A DNA stretch of 64,000 nt from Thermoleophilaceae bacterium (GTDB lineage: Bacteria; Actinomycetota; Thermoleophilia; Solirubrobacterales; Thermoleophilaceae): the NCBI GenBank assembly GCA_030447905.1, contig JAUJNZ010000001.1, positions 37,252-101,251 on the forward strand. Reading direction: 5' to 3'. Both the position numbers and the translations under genes were made by a program. Below the pieces are notes generated by a model, which did no database searches, was not told the origin of the DNA, and saw only the letters and a program-made list of their open reading frames with translations. Positions 42,101 through 49,217 of the stretch are shown in pieces; position 1 is the first letter of the stretch; every line of letters starts with the position of its first letter.

Positions 42101-42951
42101 GCGGCGGCCTCCAGCGGCGGCTGGGCGTGCGCCGGGGCCAGCGAGCGCGTTCGCTCGACCAGCGCGTCGAAGAGGGCGAGCAAGGCGGGATCGACCGCAG
42201 CCACCGCTTTCCGCTGGGATGTCACCGTGAGCTCGTCGCCGCGGGCCACCGGGCCGGTGAGGGTCTGCTCGGGACCGTCGGCCGCCCAGTTGTCGACGGT
42301 CTGGCGCACGAGCGGAACGAGCATCGCCCGCGCGTCCTCGCGCGCGAACCCGGCGCCGCCGGCGACGGCCTCGGCGGTGGCTTCGAGCGTGACCAGGAAG
42401 TTCGAGGCGATCGACGCGGCAGCGTGGTAGCTCGCGCGCTGGGCGTCGGCGATCTCGAGTGCCTCCATGCCGAGCCGGCGTGCTAGACCGGCTGCGGCCG
42501 CCGCGGCCGCCGGGCTCGAGCCGGCGATGGCACAGCCCGCGCCCGCAAGCGCGGGGGCGACCGCGCCCGAGAAGGTCTGAAGCGGGTGAAGCCCGAAGAG
42601 CTCGCTGCCGGCGCGCCGGGCCGGCTCCAACGCCGACAGCGGCATCGCGCCGCTGGCGTGGCCGACGAGCCGAGCCCCCCGGGCGCCGGCGACGACCGCC
42701 GCCGCCGCCGCCGAGATCTCGGCGTCGGGCACGCAGAGGAGGACCGCCTCGCCCGATGGCGCCTCGCCGCGTCCGGCGGGCCCGTCGACCGCGAGCCCGG
42801 ACTCGCGAAAGGCCGAGGCGAGCGCGGTGCCGACCCGCCCCCGGCCGATCACCCCGATGCTGCGAACCTCGGGCGCACCGAGCGCGTCCGCGGTCTCGGC
42901 GGCACCGGGGAGGGGCGTGTGGGGCGCGTGGGGCGTGTGGGGCTCGCTCAT
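42097..42951 (-). CDS. Rossmann-fold DUF2520 protein, possible pan-pathway reductase
   Basis: N-terminal NADP-binding-like Rossmann fold with the loop GVIGRGRVGTALASAF (~residues 33-48), and a C-terminal helical DUF2520 domain with ASYHAAASIASNFLVTLEA, resembling 6-phosphogluconate-dehydrogenase-type helical domains. Relatives are often found beside panC. As no panE is in this operon, it is a plausible ketopantoate reductase substitute, but activity is not proven. First gene of the operon; the start is either ATG 42960 or ATG 42951. A long His/Pro/Thr-rich leader (EPHTPHAPHTP) precedes the fold. Confidence 0.8.
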   Translation of the reverse strand: MSEPHTPHAPHTPLPGAAETADALGAPEVRSIGVIGRGRVGTALASAFRESGLAVDGPAGRGEAPSGEAVLLCVPDAEISAAAAAVVAGARGARLVGHASGAMPLSALEPARRAGSELFGLHPLQTFSGAVAPALAGAGCAIAGSSPAAAAAAAGLARRLGMEALEIADAQRASYHAAASIASNFLVTLEATAEAVAGGAGFAREDARAMLVPLVRQTVDNWAADGPEQTLTGPVARGDELTVTSQRKAVAAVDPALLALFDALVERTRSLAPAHAQPPLEAAA

Positions 42952-43036
42952 GCGAGACACGATCTGGATGGGGGAAGGCGGTCCGCTCCTTCGGGGGTAG
43001 CGGCCACGGCAGAGGATAGCGCCGCCGCTCTTGGCC

Positions 43037-43042
43037 TACGGT
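43037..43042 (+). promoter_or_regulatory. Candidate -10 box (TACGGT) for udg
   Basis: TACGGT ends 6 bases before GTG 43049 and lies after the alternative TTG at 43031, so it supports GTG 43049 as the start. Confidence 0.4.
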
Positions 43043-43048
43043 TGGGGC

Positions 43049-43756
43049 GTGCGCTCCCGCCCCGCCGAGGACCGCCGGGCCGAGCTCGTCGCGCTCTATC
43101 GCGAGCTCTCCGGGGAGCACGCGTGCCCGCTTATGGCTCACCGGACGCAAATCGTGTTCGGCTCGGGCAACGCCGACGCCCAGCTCATGTTCATCGGCGA
43201 GGCCCCCGGCGCCGAGGAGGACCGCCGGGGCAAGCCCTTCGTCGGCCGCGCGGGCAAGCTGCTCGACCGTCTGCTCGAGGAGATCGGCATGAGTCGCGAG
43301 GACACCTTCATCGCGAACGTCTTGAAGTGCCGCCCTCCCGGCAACCGCGACCCGCTCCCCGAGGAGATCGAGGAGTGCAGCCCGTACCTCTTCCGCCAGG
43401 TCGCGCTCATCGAGCCGCTCGTGGTCTGCACGCTCGGCAACTTCTCCACCAAGCTGCTGACCGGCGAGCCGACCGGCATCACCAAGGTACACGGCCGTCC
43501 CCAGACACGTGAGCTCGGAGGCCTCACCGTGCAGCTCTACCCGATCTTTCATCCCGCCGCCGCCCTGCGCACCGACGCGGTCCGAGAGCTCCTGCGCGAG
43601 GACTTCGCGCGGATACCCGGCCTGCTCGAGGAGGCGCGTTCCCGCGCCGTCCCACCCGCGGCGGCGCCCGAGCTCGGTCCGGGCCTCCCCAAGGACGAGG
43701 CGCCGCCGGCCGGGTCGGGCGCGCCCGAGCCTCCCCAGCTCGACCTCTTCGAGTAA
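43049..43756 (+). CDS. Family 4 uracil-DNA glycosylase with C-terminal clamp motif
   Basis: Removes uracil from DNA using an iron-sulfur-stabilised fold. Four Cys supply the [4Fe-4S] cluster (ACPL, LKCRP, EECSP and the later VVCTLG). Active-site motifs are [22 protein letters not shown] and the C-terminal IFHPAAALR. The last residues are QLDLFE, which fits the consensus sliding-clamp-binding motif QL(S/D)LF. About 40 Pro/Ala-rich residues link it to the core, as expected for a flexible tether. The start is GTG 43049 (235 aa) rather than TTG 43031. The stop overlaps tsaE (TAATG). Confidence 0.88.
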   Translation: MRSRPAEDRRAELVALYRELSGEHACPLMAHRTQIVFGSGNADAQLMFIGEAPGAEEDRRGKPFVGRAGKLLDRLLEEIGMSREDTFIANVLKCRPPGNRDPLPEEIEECSPYLFRQVALIEPLVVCTLGNFSTKLLTGEPTGITKVHGRPQTRELGGLTVQLYPIFHPAAALRTDAVRELLREDFARIPGLLEEARSRAVPPAAAPELGPGLPKDEAPPAGSGAPEPPQLDLFE

Positions 43757-44220
43757 TGGCCGTCCCGGTGGTGACGCGTCTTCTGACCACGAGCCCCGAG
43801 GAGACCGAGACCGCCGGGGCCTCGCTCGCCGGACGGTTGCGCCCGGGTGCCGTGGTCCTCGTCGGCGGTGAGCTCGGAAGCGGCAAGACGACGCTCGTCC
43901 GCGGGGCCTGCCGGGCGCTCGGGGTCGTCGAGCCCGTGACCAGCCCCACCTTCACGATCGGACAGCTCTACCGCGGCGACGGCTCACTGGAGGTCGCCCA
44001 CCTCGACCTGTACCGGCTCGGCACCCTCTCCGGCGAGGACCCCGCCCTGCTCGGCGACTACCTGACCCCGGAGCGGATCGCGTTCGTCGAGTGGCCGGCG
44101 CTCGCCGAGCCCGAGCTCGGCGAGCCCGTCCCGGGCGTCCGGCTCGCCGCGCGGGTGAGGATCGAGCACGCGGGGGCCGACCGGCGCGCGATCGAGGTCG
44201 CCGAGCCCGATGGGTCGTGA
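43756..44220 (+). CDS. tsaE: tRNA threonylcarbamoyladenosine biosynthesis ATPase TsaE
   Basis: ATPase of the TsaB-TsaD-TsaE complex for t6A37 formation in tRNAs reading ANN codons. P-loop GELGSGKTTLVRG near residues 37-49; PVTSPTFTIGQLY and HLDLYRL; the EWPA segment. At 154 aa it is normal. It starts with ATG at 43756, overlapping the udg stop, and is followed by tsaB (GTGA). Confidence 0.95.
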   Translation: MAVPVVTRLLTTSPEETETAGASLAGRLRPGAVVLVGGELGSGKTTLVRGACRALGVVEPVTSPTFTIGQLYRGDGSLEVAHLDLYRLGTLSGEDPALLGDYLTPERIAFVEWPALAEPELGEPVPGVRLAARVRIEHAGADRRAIEVAEPDGS

Positions 44221-44900
44221 ACTTGCTCGGCCTCGATACCTCGACGGCGGCCACCGCGGCGTGCCTGCTGCGCTCCGGCGGCGAGGCCTTCGAGGTCATC
44301 CCGAGCGCCTCGGATCTCACCGCCCCGCCCGCCCACACCCGCGAGCTCATGCCCGCGCTCGCGAGGGTCCTCGGCGACGCCGGGCTCGGCTTCGCAGACC
44401 TCGACGCGGTGGCGGCGGGAATCGGGCCGGGAACCTTCACCGGGCTGCGGATCGGGATCGCCACGGCGCGGGCGCTCGCCGCCGCCCGTGGGCTCCCGCT
44501 CCACCCGGTTTCCTCGCTCGCCGCGCTCGCTGCCGGGGCCGATGCCCCGCTGGTGCTGGCGGCGATCGACGCGCGCCGGGGCGAGGTCTTCGCCGCCCTC
44601 CACGACGAGGCCGGGGAACGGTGGGTGCCATTCGTGGTCCGGCCCGAGCTGCTCGCTGAGCGCCTGCGGGAAAGCGCGCTCACCCCGCTGGCCGTCGGCG
44701 ACGGCGCGGTACGCTACCGGGGGGAGCTCGAGGCGGCCGGCGCCCGGATCCCACCCGACGACTCTCCCCGACACGTCGTCCGCGCGCTGGCGGTCTGCCG
44801 GCTGGCGGCACGGGTGGCGCCGGTGGCGCCCCAGGCCGTCGTCCCCCACTACCTGCGCATGCCCGACGCCGTCCCTGAGCCGCAGACTCGCCGACCATGA
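44217..44900 (+). CDS. tsaB: tRNA threonylcarbamoyladenosine biosynthesis protein TsaB
   Basis: An ASKHA-fold partner of TsaD needed for t6A. It opens with LLGLDTSTAATAACLL, then GIGPGTFTGLRIGIATARALA and VLAAIDARRGEVFAAL. 227 aa. The open frame begins inside tsaE, but GTG 44217 overlaps the tsaE stop and matches the family start. No zinc or ATP catalytic motif, as expected for TsaB. It overlaps rimI by ATGA. Confidence 0.94.
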   Translation: MNLLGLDTSTAATAACLLRSGGEAFEVIPSASDLTAPPAHTRELMPALARVLGDAGLGFADLDAVAAGIGPGTFTGLRIGIATARALAAARGLPLHPVSSLAALAAGADAPLVLAAIDARRGEVFAALHDEAGERWVPFVVRPELLAERLRESALTPLAVGDGAVRYRGELEAAGARIPPDDSPRHVVRALAVCRLAARVAPVAPQAVVPHYLRMPDAVPEPQTRRP

Positions 44901-45367
44901 CTCAGCCCGCCGCGACCCAGACCGAGCCGCTCACCATCCGCCGCCTCTCGATCGCCGATCTCTCCCAGGTGATGGCCATCGAGCGGCGCGCGTTCACGGC
45001 GCCCTGGTCGCTCGCCATGTTTGGGCTCGAGCTCTCGAAGCCGTCGGGCATCTCCCTCGCCGCCCTGTCGGGCCGGCGGATCGTCGGCTACCTCGTGTGC
45101 TCTCGGTACGACACCGTCTGGCACTTGATGAACATCGCGGTTGAACCCGAGCGCCGCCGCAGCGGCATCGCCACCGCCCTGCTCGCCGACCTGTTCGCGC
45201 GAGCCGATCGGCCCGGCGAGAAGTACACGCTCGAAGTGCGTCCGTCGAACCTCGCGGCCGTATCCATGTACGAGCGCCTCGGCTTCCGCTCCGCCGGTCG
45301 CAGGCCCGGCTACTACCACGACAACCGCGAGGACGCCATGATCATGTGGCGGACGGCCGGGGAGTGA
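44897..45367 (+). CDS. rimI: Ribosomal protein S18-alanine N-acetyltransferase RimI-like
   Basis: GNAT acetyltransferase (156 aa). Acetyl-CoA-binding loop RRRSGIATALLADL after the beta-4 strand LMNIAVEPE, then TLEVRPSNLAAVSMYERLGF and GRRPGYYHDNREDAMIMW. Placement between tsaB and tsaD is the usual bacterial arrangement for RimI. The ATG overlaps the tsaB stop. Besides S18, actinobacterial RimI may act on other N-termini. Confidence 0.92.
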   Translation: MTQPAATQTEPLTIRRLSIADLSQVMAIERRAFTAPWSLAMFGLELSKPSGISLAALSGRRIVGYLVCSRYDTVWHLMNIAVEPERRRSGIATALLADLFARADRPGEKYTLEVRPSNLAAVSMYERLGFRSAGRRPGYYHDNREDAMIMWRTAGE

Positions 45368-45368
45368 A

Positions 45369-46400
45369 GTGATCCTCGCCCTCGAGACGAGCTGCGACGA
45401 CACCTGCGCCGCCGTCGTGACCTCGGCGGGGGAAGTCCGCTCGAACGTCGTGGCCTCGCAGGGGCTGCTGCACGAGCGCTACGGCGGCGTCGTCCCCGAG
45501 ATCGCGTCGCGACGCCATCTCGAGCTCGTCGACGCGGTGACGAGCGACGCGCTCGAGAGGGCGGAGGTGGCGCTCGACGAGATCGACCAAGTCGCGGCGA
45601 CCCGCGGCCCCGGGCTGATCGGTGCCCTGCTCGTCGGCGTGTCGAGCGCCAAGGCGCTGGCCGCGGCGCGCGGGCTCCCGCTGGTCCCCGTCGACCATCT
45701 GCACGGGCACGTCGTGGCCAGCACGCTCGGCCACGACCCGATCGAGCCGCCGTACCTCTGCCTGGTGGCGAGCGGCGGACACACGTTCCTGGCCCGGGTC
45801 GACGAGCCGAGCTCCTATCGCGTCCTCGGGCAGACGCTCGACGACGCCGCCGGGGAGGCCTTCGACAAGGGCGCACGCCTGCTCGGCCTCGGCTACCCGG
45901 GCGGCCCGGCGATCGACCGCCTCGCGCGGGCGGGGGACCCCACCGCCTTTGACTTCCCGCGCTCGCTCCCGGGGGGAAGGGAAGACGGCGCGCATCTCGA
46001 CTTCAGCTTCAGCGGGCTCAAGACCTCGCTCCTCTATCGGGTTCGCGAGCTGGGTTCCGAGGAGGCCGAACGGCGTCGACCCCACCTCGCCGCCTCCTAC
46101 CAGCGGGCGATCGTCGACGCGCTGGCCGCCCGGACCGAGCAGGCGCTCGACCAGGAGGGGCTCGACCGGCTCGGGCTCGGGGGAGGTGTCGCGGCCAACT
46201 CGGAGCTGCGGCGGCGCGCCGAGGAGCTGAGCGTCACCCGAGGCGTGTCGCTGTGGGCCCCAGAGCTCGCGCTCTGCACCGACAACGCCGCGATGATCGC
46301 CGCCGCGGCCCGGTTCCTCGAGCCGTTGCCCTACCCCGAGTACCTCGCCCTCGACGCCTCGGCGCGTCCCGCCACCCCACCGACCACGGCGGCGGCATGA
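45369..46400 (+). CDS. tsaD: tRNA N6-adenosine threonylcarbamoyltransferase TsaD
   Basis: Catalytic subunit that transfers threonylcarbamoyl to A37 of tRNA. The metal-binding His pair is in VDHLHGHVVAS, with SCDDTCAAVV near the start, TRGPGLIGALLVGVSSAKALA, LVASGGHTFLARV and CTDNAAMIA. At 343 aa it is full length. GTG start 45369 follows the rimI stop by one base; no ribosome site. Overlaps the next gene by ATGA. Confidence 0.95.
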   Translation: MILALETSCDDTCAAVVTSAGEVRSNVVASQGLLHERYGGVVPEIASRRHLELVDAVTSDALERAEVALDEIDQVAATRGPGLIGALLVGVSSAKALAAARGLPLVPVDHLHGHVVASTLGHDPIEPPYLCLVASGGHTFLARVDEPSSYRVLGQTLDDAAGEAFDKGARLLGLGYPGGPAIDRLARAGDPTAFDFPRSLPGGREDGAHLDFSFSGLKTSLLYRVRELGSEEAERRRPHLAASYQRAIVDALAARTEQALDQEGLDRLGLGGGVAANSELRRRAEELSVTRGVSLWAPELALCTDNAAMIAAAARFLEPLPYPEYLALDASARPATPPTTAAA

Positions 46401-46642
46401 CTCGGGTCACGCTCTACGGCAGGCCCGGGTGCCACCTCTGCCAGGACGCCCGGGCCGCGGTGGCCGCCGCCCGCACGCGGCGCGACTTCACACTCGAGGA
46501 GGTCGACATCTCGCTCGATCCACGGCTCGCGCGCCGCTACGGCGAGCGGATCCCCGTGGTCGCGATCGACGGCACGGACGCGCTCGAGCTGCGGTTCGGG
46601 CCCGATGAGCTCGTCCGGCGGCTCGATAGAGTGAACGCGTGA
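46397..46642 (+). CDS. Glutaredoxin-like (DUF836) redox protein
   Basis: 81 aa with a thioredoxin fold and a CHLC active site near the N-terminus (LYGRPGCHLCQDARAAV), plus the cis-Pro loop RIPVVAIDG. It resembles the DUF836/glutaredoxin-like family. ATG overlaps the tsaD stop (ATGA) and its own stop overlaps rex (GTGA). The junction with a redox-sensing regulator is consistent with a thiol redox role, but the partner is unknown. Confidence 0.88.
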   Translation: MTRVTLYGRPGCHLCQDARAAVAAARTRRDFTLEEVDISLDPRLARRYGERIPVVAIDGTDALELRFGPDELVRRLDRVNA

Positions 46643-47316
46643 CGCTGCAGGAGTCCCATCCGGGCGGGCTCGGGCTGACCGAGTCGGGCCTCGACCGCCT
46701 GTCGCTGGGCGTCGCGGCGCGCCTCTCGCGGTACCTGCAGGTCCTGACCCAGGCGCAGAAGATGGGTCGCGAGACGATCTCCTCCCAGGAGCTCGCCGAC
46801 TACACCCACGTCAACTCAACCCAGATCCGCCGCGACCTGTCCGGCTTCGGCAAGTTCGGCAAGCGGGGCGTGGGCTACAACGTCGACGCTCTGCTGGTGC
46901 AGATCCGCCGGATCCTGCGCACGAGCGGCCAGCACAACATCGCCCTGTTCGGCGCCGGCCACCTCGGCCGCGCGATCGCGGGCTCCGGCATCTTCGCCGA
47001 GCACGGCTTCCGGGTGGTTGCGGTGTTCGACGCCGACCCCGACAAGGTGGGCGAGTCGATCGGCTCGGAGGGAGACCTGACCGTCCGCGCCTACGGGGAC
47101 ATCGCCGAGGTCGTCGAGCAGGAGGGCGTGGTCGTCGGCGTGCTCGCCGTTCCCACCGCCGCCGCCCAGGGGGTCGCAGACGACCTCGTCGAGGCCGGCG
47201 TCAGGATCATCTTCAACTACTCGGACGCGTTGCTGGCGGTGCCGGCCGGGGTGACCGTGCACACCTCGAGCCCGGCCGTCGACCTGCTGCACGCCCTCTA
47301 CTTCTACCTCGCCTAG
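46639..47316 (+). CDS. rex: Redox-sensing transcriptional repressor Rex
   Basis: NADH/NAD+-sensing repressor. Residues ~1-85 are a winged-helix DNA-binding domain (ISSQELADYTHVNSTQIRRDL, then FGKFGKRGVGYNV). A Rossmann domain follows with LFGAGHLGRAIAG. VFDADPDKVG and the C-terminal dimer-swap helix complete the protein. 225 aa. It commonly controls fermentative and respiratory genes; I found no complete Rex site in this window. Its start overlaps the glutaredoxin-like gene. Confidence 0.95.
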   Translation: MTLQESHPGGLGLTESGLDRLSLGVAARLSRYLQVLTQAQKMGRETISSQELADYTHVNSTQIRRDLSGFGKFGKRGVGYNVDALLVQIRRILRTSGQHNIALFGAGHLGRAIAGSGIFAEHGFRVVAVFDADPDKVGESIGSEGDLTVRAYGDIAEVVEQEGVVVGVLAVPTAAAQGVADDLVEAGVRIIFNYSDALLAVPAGVTVHTSSPAVDLLHALYFYLA

Positions 47317-47328
47317 CTACCGAAGCGA

Positions 47329-48474
47329 ATGCTCGACATGGTCCGCGCCCGCGAGGTTTTCGAGGCCTCCGAGGACTTCACGGTCGGTATCGAGGAGGAG
47401 TTCCACATCCTCGACCCCCACACCCACTCGCTCGTCCAGCGCTTCGAGGAGCTGAGCGAGGCGGCCGAGGCCGATCCGATGCTCGCCCAGGCCGTCACCG
47501 GGGAGCTGATCTCCTCGGAGATCGAGATCCGCTCGGGCCGGGGCGAGACCTTTTCCGACGCGCTCGCCCGACAGCGGGAGGCGCGGGCCGGGCTCGTACG
47601 CCTTGCCGCCGAGCACGGGGTCGTCCTCGCCGCGACCGGCACGCACCCCTGGAGCCCGTGGCAGGAGCAGCGAATCATCGACACCGACCACTACCAGCGC
47701 CTGCTCGAGGGGCTCGGCTACGTGGCCCGGCGCAACAACACGTTCAGCCTCCACGTGCACGTCGGGGTGCGCGGCGCCGATCGCGCGATCGCCGTCTGCG
47801 ACCGGGTGCGCTCGGTGCTTCCCGAGCTGCTCGCGGTCTCGGCGAGCTCTCCCTTCCTCGACGGGCGCGATTCGGGGCTCGCCTCCGTGCGCTCGCAGAT
47901 CTTCACCAAGAGCTTTCCCCGCTGCGGGATCCCCGAGCCGTTCGGGGACTTCGCGAACTACGCGGCCCACATCGAGCTGCTCAAGGCCACCCGGTCGATC
48001 GTCGAGCACACGCAACTCTGGTGGAGCGTCCGACCGCATCACGCGTTCGGCACGGTCGAGGTCCGGATCTGCGACGCTCAAACGCGCGCGGAGGAGTCGA
48101 ACGCGCTGGCCGCGCTGATCGTCGCCTGCGTGGCCCAGACCGCGCTCGATCTCGACGAGGGCGCAGCGGATGCCCCACCCGCCGGCCGGCTCCTCGAGGA
48201 GAACCTCTGGCGGGCGATCCGCTACGGGCTCGACGGCCGGATGATCCACCTCGGGCGGCTCGAGGAGTATCCCGCTGCCGCGGTTGCCGACCGGCTGCTC
48301 GCCTGGACGGCGCCCGCCCGGGCGGAGCTCGGCCTCGACCCGGCCGTGAACGCCGAGAACGCGGCACAGCGCCAGCGCCGCGCCCTCGCCGAGGGTGCGA
48401 CGATCGAGGATGCGTTCGCGACCGAGGTGGCCGCGACCGGACGGACGTACGCGATGCAGGAGGTGACGACGTGA
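47329..48474 (+). CDS. Carboxylate-amine ligase, glutamate-cysteine ligase type 2 family
   Basis: YbdK/GCS2-type ATP-grasp-like ligase of 381 aa. Conserved FTVGIEEEFHILDP, GELISSEIEIRS, THPWSPWQEQ, NNTFSLHVHVGV, and the C-terminal VEVRICDAQT. Members make gamma-glutamylcysteine or related amides, including EgtA in ergothioneine synthesis and uncharacterised YbdK; the actual substrate is not clear. The gene overlaps the next by GTGA. ATG 47329 is preferred; an in-frame ATG three codons later is possible. Confidence 0.88.
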   Translation: MLDMVRAREVFEASEDFTVGIEEEFHILDPHTHSLVQRFEELSEAAEADPMLAQAVTGELISSEIEIRSGRGETFSDALARQREARAGLVRLAAEHGVVLAATGTHPWSPWQEQRIIDTDHYQRLLEGLGYVARRNNTFSLHVHVGVRGADRAIAVCDRVRSVLPELLAVSASSPFLDGRDSGLASVRSQIFTKSFPRCGIPEPFGDFANYAAHIELLKATRSIVEHTQLWWSVRPHHAFGTVEVRICDAQTRAEESNALAALIVACVAQTALDLDEGAADAPPAGRLLEENLWRAIRYGLDGRMIHLGRLEEYPAAAVADRLLAWTAPARAELGLDPAVNAENAAQRQRRALAEGATIEDAFATEVAATGRTYAMQEVTT

Positions 48475-48983
48475 CCACCCAAGGGCCTCAGGGCGCCGGC
48501 ACATCCGGCGGAGGCGACACCCCCCCGAGCGAAGAGGACCTTCAGGCTGCGCTCGAGGAGCAGATGGCCCGGCTCACCGTGCCGGACGTGCTCGTCCAGA
48601 CGGTGGTCACGCTCGTGAACCTCGGTGCGCGCAAGCTCGGCCTAACCGGACAGGCGGGCGCAGCGGGAGGCGACCCCGCGGCGGGCGGTGAGCCCGATCT
48701 CGAGCAGGCCCGGTTGGCCATCGAGGGCACGCGGGCGATCCTGCCGCTGCTCCCCGGCGACCTGGGACCGATCCGCGAGGCGCTCAGCCAGCTTCAGATG
48801 GCCTACGCGCGCGCGGCCGGGGTCGGTGCGGGCGCGCCGGCCCCCGGGGCGCCGGAGGCATCGCCGGCGACCGGGCCGCCCGGGGCGGGCGAGGCGCCGT
48901 CGGCCGCTCCCCCGCAAGCGCCCCCCGAGGACCCCGAGCGCGCGGGGGCCCGCTCGCGGATCTGGACGCCGCCGGGCAGCTGA
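48471..48983 (+). CDS. Uncharacterised helical protein with Pro/Ala-rich tail
   Basis: 170 aa; no family recognised. A helical core (~25-115) contains MARLTVPDVLVQTVVTLVNLG and EQARLAIEGTRAILPLL, weakly like DUF1844 proteins. The last ~55 residues are Pro/Ala/Gly-rich and end in ARSRIWTPPGS. Its GTG overlaps the upstream ligase stop, so it probably works in the same unit. The product has no signal peptide or TM helix. Confidence 0.6.
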   Translation: MTTQGPQGAGTSGGGDTPPSEEDLQAALEEQMARLTVPDVLVQTVVTLVNLGARKLGLTGQAGAAGGDPAAGGEPDLEQARLAIEGTRAILPLLPGDLGPIREALSQLQMAYARAAGVGAGAPAPGAPEASPATGPPGAGEAPSAAPPQAPPEDPERAGARSRIWTPPGS

Positions 48984-49049
48984 CCGCGCGAGGGGTCCGA
49001 CGCCGCGCCGGGGCCGCCTCGCCTCCAGAGGCTCGACGGCCATCCCCGC

Positions 49050-49055
49050 TAGACT
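49050..49055 (+). promoter_or_regulatory. Candidate -10 box (TAGACT) upstream of hppA
   Basis: Same hexamer as for uvrA but ~160 bases upstream of the TTG. If used, the hppA mRNA has a long leader. The 234 bases between 48983 and 49218 hold no gene. Confidence 0.3.
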
Positions 49056-49217
49056 GCCCGCGCTTCTGAATACGGTTCCGCGCCTCCGCCCGAGCGCGCG
49101 ACGGCCAACCGCACCTCGCGCTCAGTCTCCTGACGGCGCCCTCTGCGATGCCTCTCGCCTCGCGGACGCCAGCCGGCCGTGGGACCCGCGCGGCCGCAAC
49201 TCTGACACGGAGAAACC

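Noticed and set aside
43031..43048. TTG 43031 as the start of the uracil glycosylase
   Set aside because: The candidate -10 box lies after it and GTG 43049 fits the common spacing; the extra six residues are not conserved.
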